From Streptomyces noursei ATCC 11455 (GTDB taxonomy: Bacteria; Actinomycetota; Actinomycetes; Streptomycetales; Streptomycetaceae): a DNA stretch of 64,000 nt. The position numbers were made by a program, and so were the translations under genes. Each line of letters starts with the position of its first letter. The first letter of the stretch is position 1. The notes under the pieces were generated by a model. The model saw only the letters and a list, made by a program, of their open reading frames with translations. It did no database searches and was not told where the DNA came from. Positions 34,846 to 42,211 of this stretch are shown in pieces. The stretch lies in NCBI RefSeq assembly GCF_001704275.1, contig NZ_CP011533.1, positions 7,254,001-7,318,000 on the forward strand, in the 5' to 3' direction.

Positions 34846-36207
34846 ATGGACCGCCGCATTTTCGGGCTGGAGAACGAGTACGGCGTCACGTGCACGTTCA
34901 GGGGACAGCGCCGACTGTCGCCTGACGAAGTGGCGCGGTACCTCTTCCGCCGTGTCGTGTCATGGGGCCGCAGCAGCAATGTCTTCCTGCGGAACGGCGC
35001 CCGCCTGTACTTGGACGTGGGTTCACACCCGGAATACGCAACTCCCGAGTGCGACAACGTGACCGAGCTGGTCACCCACGACAAGGCCGGCGAACGCATT
35101 CTCGAAGGTCTGCTCGTCGACGCCGAACGCCGCCTGCACGAGGAGGGAATCGCGGGCGACGTCTATCTCTTCAAGAACAACACCGATTCGGCGGGAAACT
35201 CCTACGGCTGCCACGAGAACTATCTCGTGGCCCGGCACGGCGAGTTCTCCCGGCTCGCGGACATCCTCATTCCGTTCCTCGTCACCCGGCAGCTGCTGTG
35301 CGGCGCCGGCAAGGTGCTGCAGACGCCGCGTGGCGCGGTCTACTGCGTCAGTCAGCGCGCCGAGCACATCTGGGAGGGCGTCTCCTCGGCGACCACCCGC
35401 TCCCGGCCGATCATCAACACCCGGGACGAACCGCACGCGGACGCCGAGCGCTACCGCCGTCTGCACGTCATCGTCGGTGACTCCAACATGTCCGAGACCA
35501 CGATGATGCTCAAGGTCGGCGCCACCGACCTCGTGCTGCGGATGATCGAGGCGGGCACCGTCATGCGCGATCTGACGCTGGAGAACCCGATCCGGGCGAT
35601 CCGCGAGGTCAGTCATGACACCACCGGACAGCGCAAGGTGCGGTTGGCCAGCGGACGTGAGGCGTCCGCGCTCGAAGTGCAACAGGAGTACTACGAAAAG
35701 GCCGTGGATTTCTGCGACCGCCGCGGAATCCGCACCGGCACCGTCGAGCGCGTCCTGGAGTTGTGGGGCCGCACGCTGGAAGCCGTTCGCGACCAGGAGC
35801 TGGACCGTATTGCGACCGAGATCGACTGGGTGATGAAACATCAGCTCATCGAGCGGTATCGCGCGAAGCACAACATCAGCATGTCCCATCCGCGCGTGGC
35901 CCAGATAGACCTCGCGTATCACGACATCCACCGCCGCCGGGGTCTTTACTACCTCCTGGAGCGGAAGGGGCAAGCGGCGCGGATCTGCAACGACTTGAAG
36001 ATCTTCGAGGGCAAGTCGGTTCCGCCGCAGACCACGCGCGCGCGGTTGCGCGGCGACTTCATTCGCCGGGCCCAGGAACAGCGTCGTGATTTCACGGTCG
36101 ACTGGGTGCATCTGAAGCTCAATGACCAGGCACAGCGCACGGTCCTGTGCAAGGACCCGTTCCGTTCCGTGGACGACCGGGTGGAGAAGCTGATCGCCGG
36201 AATGTGA
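34846..36207 (+). CDS. pafA: Pup-protein ligase
   Basis: 453 residues, the usual length in Streptomyces. GLENEYG at residues 7-13 supplies the metal/ATP glutamate (Glu9); [14 protein letters not shown] has Asp57, the equivalent of the catalytic base in PafA/Dop. [18 protein letters not shown] and [19 protein letters not shown] are shared with Dop. Using ATP it phosphorylates the C-terminal Glu of deamidated Pup and joins it to substrate lysines. The ATG starts 9 bases after the MFS stop with no clear ribosome site. A strong terminator follows. Confidence 0.96.
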   Translation: MDRRIFGLENEYGVTCTFRGQRRLSPDEVARYLFRRVVSWGRSSNVFLRNGARLYLDVGSHPEYATPECDNVTELVTHDKAGERILEGLLVDAERRLHEEGIAGDVYLFKNNTDSAGNSYGCHENYLVARHGEFSRLADILIPFLVTRQLLCGAGKVLQTPRGAVYCVSQRAEHIWEGVSSATTRSRPIINTRDEPHADAERYRRLHVIVGDSNMSETTMMLKVGATDLVLRMIEAGTVMRDLTLENPIRAIREVSHDTTGQRKVRLASGREASALEVQQEYYEKAVDFCDRRGIRTGTVERVLELWGRTLEAVRDQELDRIATEIDWVMKHQLIERYRAKHNISMSHPRVAQIDLAYHDIHRRRGLYYLLERKGQAARICNDLKIFEGKSVPPQTTRARLRGDFIRRAQEQRRDFTVDWVHLKLNDQAQRTVLCKDPFRSVDDRVEKLIAGM

Positions 36208-36227
36208 GTGTCCGGAATGCGCAAGGG

Positions 36228-36257
36228 TGCGCCGGGAGCGTGAATGCTCCCGGCGCA
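36228..36257 (+). terminator. pafA terminator
   Basis: A perfect 12-bp stem (TGCGCCGGGAGC / GCTCCCGGCGCA) with a 6-base loop, 20 bases after the pafA stop. Confidence 0.8.
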
Positions 36258-36361
36258 TCGTCGTGTCGGGCCGGGCCGCTGTGTTTACCGGAAGCGGCCA
36301 CAGCGACAGGTCGTAGAGTGGCGGGCATTGCCCATCTACCCCACGAGCCCGAGTTGGACAG

Positions 36362-37378
36362 ATGCTGAATTCTCCCGGGGGGCGCTTCCCCCGCCCCTTC
36401 GCCACGCACACCCGTCGCGCCGTCGCTGCCGCGCTGGCGGTGCCCGTTCTGCTCCTCACCGCCGCCTGCGGGTCCGACGACGGCAAGACCTCCGACGAGG
36501 CGGTGGTCAAGGTGACGGGCAAGCCCGGTGCGAAGCCGACGATCTCCGTGCCCAAGGACGCCAAGCCGGCCGACAAGGCCGTCACCAAGACCCTGGTCGA
36601 GGGCAAGGGCGCGGTGGTCAACAAGGGCGACCTGGTGCGGCTGGACTTCTCCGCGCAGACCATGAAGGGCCAGAACCTCGGTAGCAGCTGGACGCCGCAG
36701 CCGGGCGCCAAGCCGGGTGCGGCGCGCACCCAGGTCGTCACCGAGGTCACCGACCAGATGACGCAGCAGATGCTGCCGCCGAAGGTGCTGACCGCCGCGG
36801 CCGGGCAGAAGGTCGGCGGCCGGTTCGAGGTCGAGGGCACCGCCAAGGCGCTGATCGGCGAGGGCCTTAACCCGCAGTCGGGGATCAAGCCGGAGGACGG
36901 CCTGGTCTGGGTCGTCGACGTGGTCGGCGCGAAGAAGGTGGACAAGAAGGCGAAGGCCGAGGGCACCCAGGCGGCGCCGGAGGACGGGATGCCGGAGGCC
37001 AAGGCCGAGGACGACAAGGCCGCGACGATCACCATCCCCAAGGGGGAGAAGGCGCCCACCGACCTCAAGCAGCAGGTGCTGATCCAGGGCAAGGGCCCGG
37101 AGGTCAAGGCCGGTGACGGCCTGATCGCCCAGTACACCGGCGTGAAGTGGGAGGACGGGAAGAAGTTCGACTCGTCGTGGGACCACGGTGGCGCGACCGC
37201 CTTCCAGATCGGCACCGGGCAGGTCGTCCAGGGCTGGGACCAGGCGCTGGTCGGCAAGCACGTCGGGGACCGGGTGGAGATCGTGATCCCGCCGAAGCTG
37301 GGCTACGGCGCCAGCCCGCAGCACGAGCTGGCGAAGAACACCCTGGTCTTCGTGGTCGACATCGTCGGCACGGTCTGA
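36362..37378 (+). CDS. FKBP-type peptidyl-prolyl isomerase lipoprotein
   Basis: 338 residues. Signal peptide with lipobox LLTAACG (Cys36 region) makes it extracytoplasmic. Two FKBP-like modules are visible: a degenerate one at about 80-195 (LVRLDFSAQTMKGQNLGSSW) and a canonical one at about 245-338 (YTGVKWEDGKKFDSSWD, GQVVQGWDQALVGKHVGDR, IPPKLGYG). It should assist proline isomerisation of secreted proteins. Followed by a cytoplasmic single-domain FKBP after 69 bases, so probably one unit. Confidence 0.9.
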   Translation: MLNSPGGRFPRPFATHTRRAVAAALAVPVLLLTAACGSDDGKTSDEAVVKVTGKPGAKPTISVPKDAKPADKAVTKTLVEGKGAVVNKGDLVRLDFSAQTMKGQNLGSSWTPQPGAKPGAARTQVVTEVTDQMTQQMLPPKVLTAAAGQKVGGRFEVEGTAKALIGEGLNPQSGIKPEDGLVWVVDVVGAKKVDKKAKAEGTQAAPEDGMPEAKAEDDKAATITIPKGEKAPTDLKQQVLIQGKGPEVKAGDGLIAQYTGVKWEDGKKFDSSWDHGGATAFQIGTGQVVQGWDQALVGKHVGDRVEIVIPPKLGYGASPQHELAKNTLVFVVDIVGTV

Positions 37379-37447
37379 CCCGGGTGACCTGCGCGATCTG
37401 CCAGACTGACCCGGTAATCGCAAAGATTCGCAAGTAGGAGCACATAC

Positions 37448-37822
37448 GTGAACATCGACAAGCCCGAGATCGACTTCCCCGAGGGCCCGGTTCCCACTGA
37501 CCTGGAGATCGTGGACCTGTGGGAGGGCGACGGGCCGGTCGCCAAGGCCGGGGACATGGTCTCCGTGCACTACGTCGGCGTCTCCTTCAGCACCGGCGAG
37601 GAGTTCGACGCGAGCTGGAACCGCGGCAAGCCGCTCCAGTTCCAGCTGGGCGCCGGTCAGGTCATCGCGGGTTGGGACCAGGGTGTGCAGGGCATGAAGG
37701 TGGGCGGCCGGCGTCGGCTGACCATCCCGCCGCACCTCGCCTACGGTGAGCGCGGCGCCGGCGGTGGCCGGATCGCGCCCAACGAGTCGCTGATCTTCGT
37801 CTGCGACCTGGTCGCCGTCTGA
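37448..37822 (+). CDS. FKBP-type peptidyl-prolyl cis-trans isomerase
   Basis: 124 residues, a single FKBP domain: VSVHYVGVSFSTGEEFDASW, GQVIAGWDQGVQGMKVGGRR, IPPHLAYGERGAGG and the closing LIFVCDLVAV hold the conserved active-site aromatics. No signal peptide, so cytoplasmic. GTG start with TAGGAG 7 bases upstream. Paralogous to the lipoprotein FKBP just before it. A terminator with T run separates it from pafB. Confidence 0.94.
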   Translation: MNIDKPEIDFPEGPVPTDLEIVDLWEGDGPVAKAGDMVSVHYVGVSFSTGEEFDASWNRGKPLQFQLGAGQVIAGWDQGVQGMKVGGRRRLTIPPHLAYGERGAGGGRIAPNESLIFVCDLVAV

Positions 37823-37842
37823 GACGCCCGTAGGACGCAGTG

Positions 37843-37878
37843 AGGGTCCGCGCCGACCGGCGCGGGCCCTCCGCTTTT
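37843..37878 (+). terminator. Terminator after the FKBP gene
   Basis: A 12-bp stem with one T-G wobble (AGGGTCCGCGCC / GGCGCGGGCCCT), a GACC loop, then CCGCTTTT: an intrinsic terminator 20 bases past the FKBP stop. Directly after it, TTGCGG and TACGGT with 16-base spacing look like the pafB promoter. Confidence 0.8.
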
Positions 37879-37936
37879 GCGGTACGCACCCAGGGCGGTA
37901 CGGTCACCCGTTGGGAGCCAACGAGAAAGGGCGTCG

Positions 37937-38947
37937 ATGGCGATTGCCAAGGCCGAGCGGCTGATGAATCTGGCGCTGTGCCTGCTGGGGACGCGACGCC
38001 CGCTGAGCAAGCACGAGCTGCGGTCTTCGATCGAGGCCTATGTCGAAGCCTTCGGGCCGGGCGCGGGGACGGGCTTCGGGACGGGGAGCACCGCCGGCGA
38101 CGACTCCTTCAACCGGATGTTCGAGCGGGACAAGGACGACCTGCGCGAGCTGGGCCTGGTCATCGAGACCGTGGACGGCATCGACGGCGAGGTCGGCTAC
38201 CTCGCCCGCCGCGACAGCAACCGGCTGCCCCCGATCACGCTGGACGCCGAGGAGTCCGCGGCCCTCGGGCTGGCCGCCAAGGTCTGGCAGCAGGCCCGGC
38301 TGGCCGGCGCGGCCAGTGGCGCCCTGCAGAAGCTGCGGGCCGCCGGGATGCCGCTGGCCGGGGAGCGCGACGAGGTGGAGGCGGCAGCGCCGCACAGCGC
38401 GCTGGAGCCCCGCATCCCCACCCACGAGGCGGCTTTCGAACCGCTGATGCTGGCCTGCCGGGACCGCCGCCCGGTCGTCTTCGACTACCGCAAGTCCAAC
38501 GCCGCCCACCCCGAGCAGCGGCACATCGAGCCCTGGATCCTGGAGTGCTGGCGCGGCCACTGGTACGTCGCCGGCTGGGACCGGGACCGCGGCGCCGAGC
38601 GGGTCTTCCGGCTCTCCCGGATCACCGGCAAGGTCCGTTCCCGGCAGGGGAAGTTCACCGCGCCGGTGCCCGACCACGTCACCGTCCGCGAGACCGTCGA
38701 GCGCTGGGCGGGGGAGACCGCCACCGGCACCGCGCGGATCAAGCTCCGCACCGGGCACGGCTATCCGCTGCGCGCCCGGGCGCTGGCCGTCCGCGCGCTG
38801 GACGGTGACTGGGACGAGCTGGAGATCCCCTACGGGCACGGACTCGACGCCTGGCTGGTGGAGTTCGGGCCCGATGTGGTCGTACTGGAACCGGCGGAGC
38901 TGCGGGCCGAGGTCATCGACCGGCTGCGCGCGGTGGCCAAGGGCTGA
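37937..38947 (+). CDS. pafB: WYL-domain regulator PafB
   Basis: 336 residues: N-terminal winged helix (about 1-75, LMNLALCLLGTRRPLSKHEL; DKDDLRELGLVIET) and a WYL domain (about 180-270, PVVFDYRKSN, GHWYVAGWDRDRGAERVFRLSRI) plus the C-terminal WCX extension. With PafC it forms the activator that, in mycobacteria, switches on RecA-independent DNA-damage promoters in response to nucleic-acid ligands. ATG 37937 has GAAAGG 6 bases upstream. Its gene is 14 bases from pafC. Two promoters of the target type are present in this window. Confidence 0.94.
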   Translation: MAIAKAERLMNLALCLLGTRRPLSKHELRSSIEAYVEAFGPGAGTGFGTGSTAGDDSFNRMFERDKDDLRELGLVIETVDGIDGEVGYLARRDSNRLPPITLDAEESAALGLAAKVWQQARLAGAASGALQKLRAAGMPLAGERDEVEAAAPHSALEPRIPTHEAAFEPLMLACRDRRPVVFDYRKSNAAHPEQRHIEPWILECWRGHWYVAGWDRDRGAERVFRLSRITGKVRSRQGKFTAPVPDHVTVRETVERWAGETATGTARIKLRTGHGYPLRARALAVRALDGDWDELEIPYGHGLDAWLVEFGPDVVVLEPAELRAEVIDRLRAVAKG

Positions 38948-38961
38948 GTGGGGGACGGAAC

Positions 38962-39912
38962 ATGGCTACGAACGCGATCGACCAGACCCGCCGGATGCTG
39001 TCGCTGGTGACCTATCTGCGCGAGCGCCCCGGCGCCCGCGTCAACGACGTCGCCCGGGCCTTCGGCATCACCGAGGACGAGCTGATCGCCGACCTCGACG
39101 TGCTGCCGATGTGCGGGACGAGCTTCCGCGGCGGCGATCTGATGGACATCGACACCGACGGCGACCGGATCTGGTGGCACAACCCCGACGACGTCGCCGA
39201 GCCGCTGCGGCTGGCCGCCGACGAGGCCACCGCGCTGCTGGTGGCGGCCCGCGCGGTGGCCACCCTCCCCGGGCTGCGCGAGGGCGACCGGCAGGCGCTG
39301 CTGCGGGCCACCGCCAAGCTGGAGGCGGCGGCCGGCGAGGCGGCCGGGGCCAGCTCCCGGCTGTCGGTGACCTTCGAGTCCGAGGGCGGGGTCTTCGCCG
39401 ACGTGGACCGCGCCATCGCCGAGCGGCGTCGGCTGTGGCTGCGCTATTACTCCCCGGCCCGCGACGAGCTGACCGAGCGCGAGGTGGACCCGATCCGGCT
39501 CTTCGCCGTCGGCCACACCTACGTGGAGGCGTGGTGCCGGCTCTCCGAGGCCCGGCGCACCTTCCGCCTCGACCGGGTCGCCGAGATCAGACTGCTGGAC
39601 GCGCCCGCCGACCCGCCGCCGGTCGAGCTGCGCGACCTGTCGGAAGGGCTGGTCCAGCCCGCGGCCGAGGATCCCGAGGTCGCCATCGAGGTCGGGCCCG
39701 GCGGCCGATGGGTCGCCGAGTACTACCCGCACGACAGTGCCGAGGAACTCCCCGACGGGGGCCTGCGGATCACCCTGCGCACGCCCGACCCGGCGTCGCT
39801 GCGCCGGCTGGCGCTCCGGCTGGGCGGGGACGGCCGGATCGTGTCGCCGCCGGCGCTGGCGGCCAGCGCCCGGCAGGCCGCCCGGCAGGCGCTCACGGCG
39901 TACGGCGAGTGA
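38962..39912 (+). CDS. pafC: WYL-domain regulator PafC
   Basis: 316 residues, paralogous to PafB: winged helix (about 1-70, LSLVTYLRERPGARVNDVAR), WYL domain (about 140-215, RRRLWLRYYSPARDELTERE, GHTYVEAWCRLSEARRTFRL) and WCX tail. It acts together with PafB as the DNA-damage transcription activator. The ATG at 38962 is 14 bases after pafB, preceded by GGGGGACGG, and the two are clearly one operon. Confidence 0.94.
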   Translation: MATNAIDQTRRMLSLVTYLRERPGARVNDVARAFGITEDELIADLDVLPMCGTSFRGGDLMDIDTDGDRIWWHNPDDVAEPLRLAADEATALLVAARAVATLPGLREGDRQALLRATAKLEAAAGEAAGASSRLSVTFESEGGVFADVDRAIAERRRLWLRYYSPARDELTEREVDPIRLFAVGHTYVEAWCRLSEARRTFRLDRVAEIRLLDAPADPPPVELRDLSEGLVQPAAEDPEVAIEVGPGGRWVAEYYPHDSAEELPDGGLRITLRTPDPASLRRLALRLGGDGRIVSPPALAASARQAARQALTAYGE

Positions 39913-39969
39913 GACCGGCCCGCCCTGGCGGCGGGCCGGCGCACCGATGACCGTAGGAGGCAGCGAAGG

Positions 39970-40230
39970 ATGACGACCACGATGGCGACGACCACTCTGG
40001 CGGACATGGCCGCTCCGGTGCTCTTCAAGGCGGCCTGCCCGGAGTGCCGAGGGCGCTTCGAGCTCGCCTCGGACGCCTTCCGGCTGGCCATCGGCGCCAG
40101 CCGCCGCACCACCTTCTACTCCTTCACCTGCCCCGACTGCGGCCGGGCGGTGCGCCGGCCGGCCGGGGAGCGGATCGTCGAGCTGCTGACCGGTGGCGGG
40201 GTGCGCACGCTGCGGTTGCACACTGGCTGA
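39970..40230 (+). CDS. Small zinc-ribbon-like protein
   Basis: 86 residues with two CxxC pairs (AACPECRGRF and FTCPDCGRAV) 25 residues apart, consistent with a single treble-clef or zinc-ribbon site. The rest is basic and compact. TAGGAGG precedes the ATG by 9 bases. It follows pafC by 57 bases and is followed by a small membrane protein and tatA. I do not recognise a function. Confidence 0.75.
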   Translation: MTTTMATTTLADMAAPVLFKAACPECRGRFELASDAFRLAIGASRRTTFYSFTCPDCGRAVRRPAGERIVELLTGGGVRTLRLHTG

Positions 40231-40290
40231 TCGGTGCCGCGCGCCGTCCGCCGGGCCCGTCGGGCCGGAGCGGCCCGATAGGCTCGCCCC

Positions 40291-40500
40291 ATGCTCTGGC
40301 CCATGATCGCTGTCGCCCTCGGTTTCCTGGGGATCGCCGTCCTCGGAGTCCTCGCCATCCGTGTCTTCGCGGAGGTGCGGCGGCTGGCCAGGGAGGTCGG
40401 CACGGCGACCGAGCGGATCCAGCGGGCCGCACAGGACCTGGAACGCGCCGCGGTGCCGCTCGCCTCCCGGATGCACGACGTGGGACGCGACCGTAGCTGA
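40291..40500 (+). CDS. Small membrane-anchored protein
   Basis: 69 residues: one N-terminal transmembrane helix (about 5-25, IAVALGFLGIAVLGVLAIRV) followed by an amphipathic, coiled-coil-like helix (VRRLAREVGTATERIQRAAQ). The overall shape recalls TatA or DUF948-type proteins, but it lacks the Tat Gly-Lys-Lys hinge. ATG 40291; ribosome site weak. Function unknown; placed between the pafC operon and tatA. Confidence 0.6.
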   Translation: MLWPMIAVALGFLGIAVLGVLAIRVFAEVRRLAREVGTATERIQRAAQDLERAAVPLASRMHDVGRDRS

Positions 40501-40708
40501 CGGCGGCAGCACCCTGCTGACGCGGACGTCCGGAAGGTAGGCTGCTCAGCGGTTCAGATACCGCGGTGGCGCGGTCAATCCACAGGATGCACGGGGATTG
40601 CCGGACGTTCACCGCCGAACGTTACGATCGAGGCACCACCAGGACGCCAGTCCGACTCCATCGGCAGGCACCACAGGAGACGCCGCCCCGGCGAGAAGGT
40701 AGTCGCAC

Positions 40709-41008
40709 ATGCTAGCCAACCTGAGGCTCCCCGAGATTCTGCTGATCATCGCCGTGATCTTCCTGCTGTTCGGCGCGAAGAAGCTTCCGGACATGGCGCG
40801 TTCGCTCGGCAAGTCGGCCCGCATCCTCAAGAGCGAGGCCAAGGCGATGAAGAAGGAGAGCGAGGCGGAGCGGACGGCTGACGCCGGCACCGCGTCGCAG
40901 GCTCCGGCCGACGCTGCCCAGCAGGCGCCTCGTACGATTCAGGCTGCGCCCGGTGACGTGGCCAGCTCGCGCCCCGTGGCAGAGCCGAACCGCACCAACC
41001 AGAGCTGA
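40709..41008 (+). CDS. tatA: Sec-independent translocase subunit TatA
   Basis: 99 residues. Short N-terminal transmembrane helix ([16 protein letters not shown]), then the hinge [15 protein letters not shown] and an amphipathic helix ([15 protein letters not shown]), followed by an Ala/Pro-rich acidic tail, as in actinobacterial TatA. With TatC (and TatB elsewhere) it exports folded twin-arginine proteins. AAGG precedes the ATG. An ACGTTC/GAACGT inverted repeat near 40608-40625 is in the upstream non-coding stretch. tatC follows after 63 bases. Confidence 0.93.
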   Translation: MLANLRLPEILLIIAVIFLLFGAKKLPDMARSLGKSARILKSEAKAMKKESEAERTADAGTASQAPADAAQQAPRTIQAAPGDVASSRPVAEPNRTNQS

Positions 41009-41071
41009 CCCAGCCGATCCCGGCCGTGCCGACGCCGTCGGTGCGGCTGACGTACGAGACGAGGAAGTGGG

Positions 41072-42028
41072 TTGCTCAAGTCTGCCCGCAATCAGCAGAA
41101 GGACCCCGAGGGGCGGATGCCCCTCGCGGCGCATCTGCGTGAGCTGCGCAACCGGCTGCTGAAATCGGTGCTCGCGATCCTCGTGGTCACCGTCGTCGCC
41201 ATGTGGCAGTACGACCCCATCGCCCATTTCATCACCGGGCCGACCATCGCCGCCGTGGGCTGCCCCAAGGGTGGTGTTTCCGCCGGTGGGCAGCCCCATC
41301 CGTGCGCGGAGATCGTCGCGAACGGCTTCATCGCGCCGTTCACGATCATGCTCAAGCTGTCGCTGACCGTGGGCCTGGTCGCAGCCAGCCCGCTCTGGCT
41401 CTACCAGCTGTGGGCCTTCCTCGCTCCCGGCCTGCACAAGCACGAGAAGAAGTACGCGCTGAGCTTCGTGGCCGCCGGTGCGCCGCTCTTCCTGGGTGGC
41501 GCCTACCTCGCCTACGCGGTGCTGCCGACCACCGCGGGCGCGCTGGTCGGCCTGACCCCGAGCGACTGGTCCAACCTCTTCCCGGCCGACGACTTCTTCG
41601 ACATCGTCACGCGGATGGTCCTGGTCTTCGGGCTGTCCTTCGAGCTGCCGCTGCTGCTGGTGCTGCTGAACTTCGGTGGCGTGCTCACCGGTAAGCGGGT
41701 GCTGAGCTGGTGGCGGTTCATGGTGCTGGGCATCACGATCTTCGCGGCGGTCGCCACGCCGACCGGTGACCCGCTGACGATGTCGCTGCTGGCCGCGCCG
41801 ATCGTGCTGCTGTACTTCGGCGCCGTGGGCATCTGCTTGTTCAACGACCGCCGCCGGCGGCTGGCCAACCCCGACCGGGAACTGGCCGACGACGAGGCGT
41901 CCGAGCTCGACCTGACGCCCACCGACATCGAGGCGATCGAGCCGGTCGCGCCGACCCGGATGCTGCCGGAGCAGGCCGACGGGGACGGAACCAAGGACGG
42001 GCGCCGCGGTTACGACGACGTCACGTGA
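41072..42028 (+). CDS. tatC: Sec-independent translocase subunit TatC
   Basis: 318 residues, six hydrophobic helices. The N-terminal MPLAAHLRELRNRLLKSVLA is the TatC signature with the twin-arginine-binding Glu; FAPFTIM-like (IAPFTIMLKL) and ATPTGDPLTM in the last helices are conserved. An external loop with two Cys (GCPKGG, HPCAE) is a Streptomyces feature. TTG start at 41072 with GAGGAAG upstream. The acidic C-terminal tail is cytoplasmic. Confidence 0.94.
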   Translation: MLKSARNQQKDPEGRMPLAAHLRELRNRLLKSVLAILVVTVVAMWQYDPIAHFITGPTIAAVGCPKGGVSAGGQPHPCAEIVANGFIAPFTIMLKLSLTVGLVAASPLWLYQLWAFLAPGLHKHEKKYALSFVAAGAPLFLGGAYLAYAVLPTTAGALVGLTPSDWSNLFPADDFFDIVTRMVLVFGLSFELPLLLVLLNFGGVLTGKRVLSWWRFMVLGITIFAAVATPTGDPLTMSLLAAPIVLLYFGAVGICLFNDRRRRLANPDRELADDEASELDLTPTDIEAIEPVAPTRMLPEQADGDGTKDGRRGYDDVT

Positions 42029-42178
42029 GGTGACGGGTAGTCGCGGGGTCACTTGAAGTGACCTTCCGCGGAACGGATTTCGCGGCCCCCGCGCTCTTCG
42101 AGCCGGGGGCCGCTGCTGTGGGGGGCAGTGGTCGGGTGACGGGCGGGAGGGTAAAGGGCCGCCATAAAGATCCGGTCG

Positions 42179-42201
42179 ATGTCAGAGGTGGCCGGTAGTC
42201 T
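42179..42201 (+). promoter_or_regulatory. RecA-NDp-like (PafBC-type) promoter of helY
   Basis: ATGTCAGAG, exactly 8 bases, then TAGTCT: 7 of 9 positions of TTGTCRGTG and a matching TANNNT with correct spacing. The ATG of helY is 10 bases after the -10, giving a nearly leaderless transcript and explaining the absent ribosome site. pafB/pafC end 2.3 kb upstream. Confidence 0.65.
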
Positions 42202-42211
42202 CGTAAGCACG

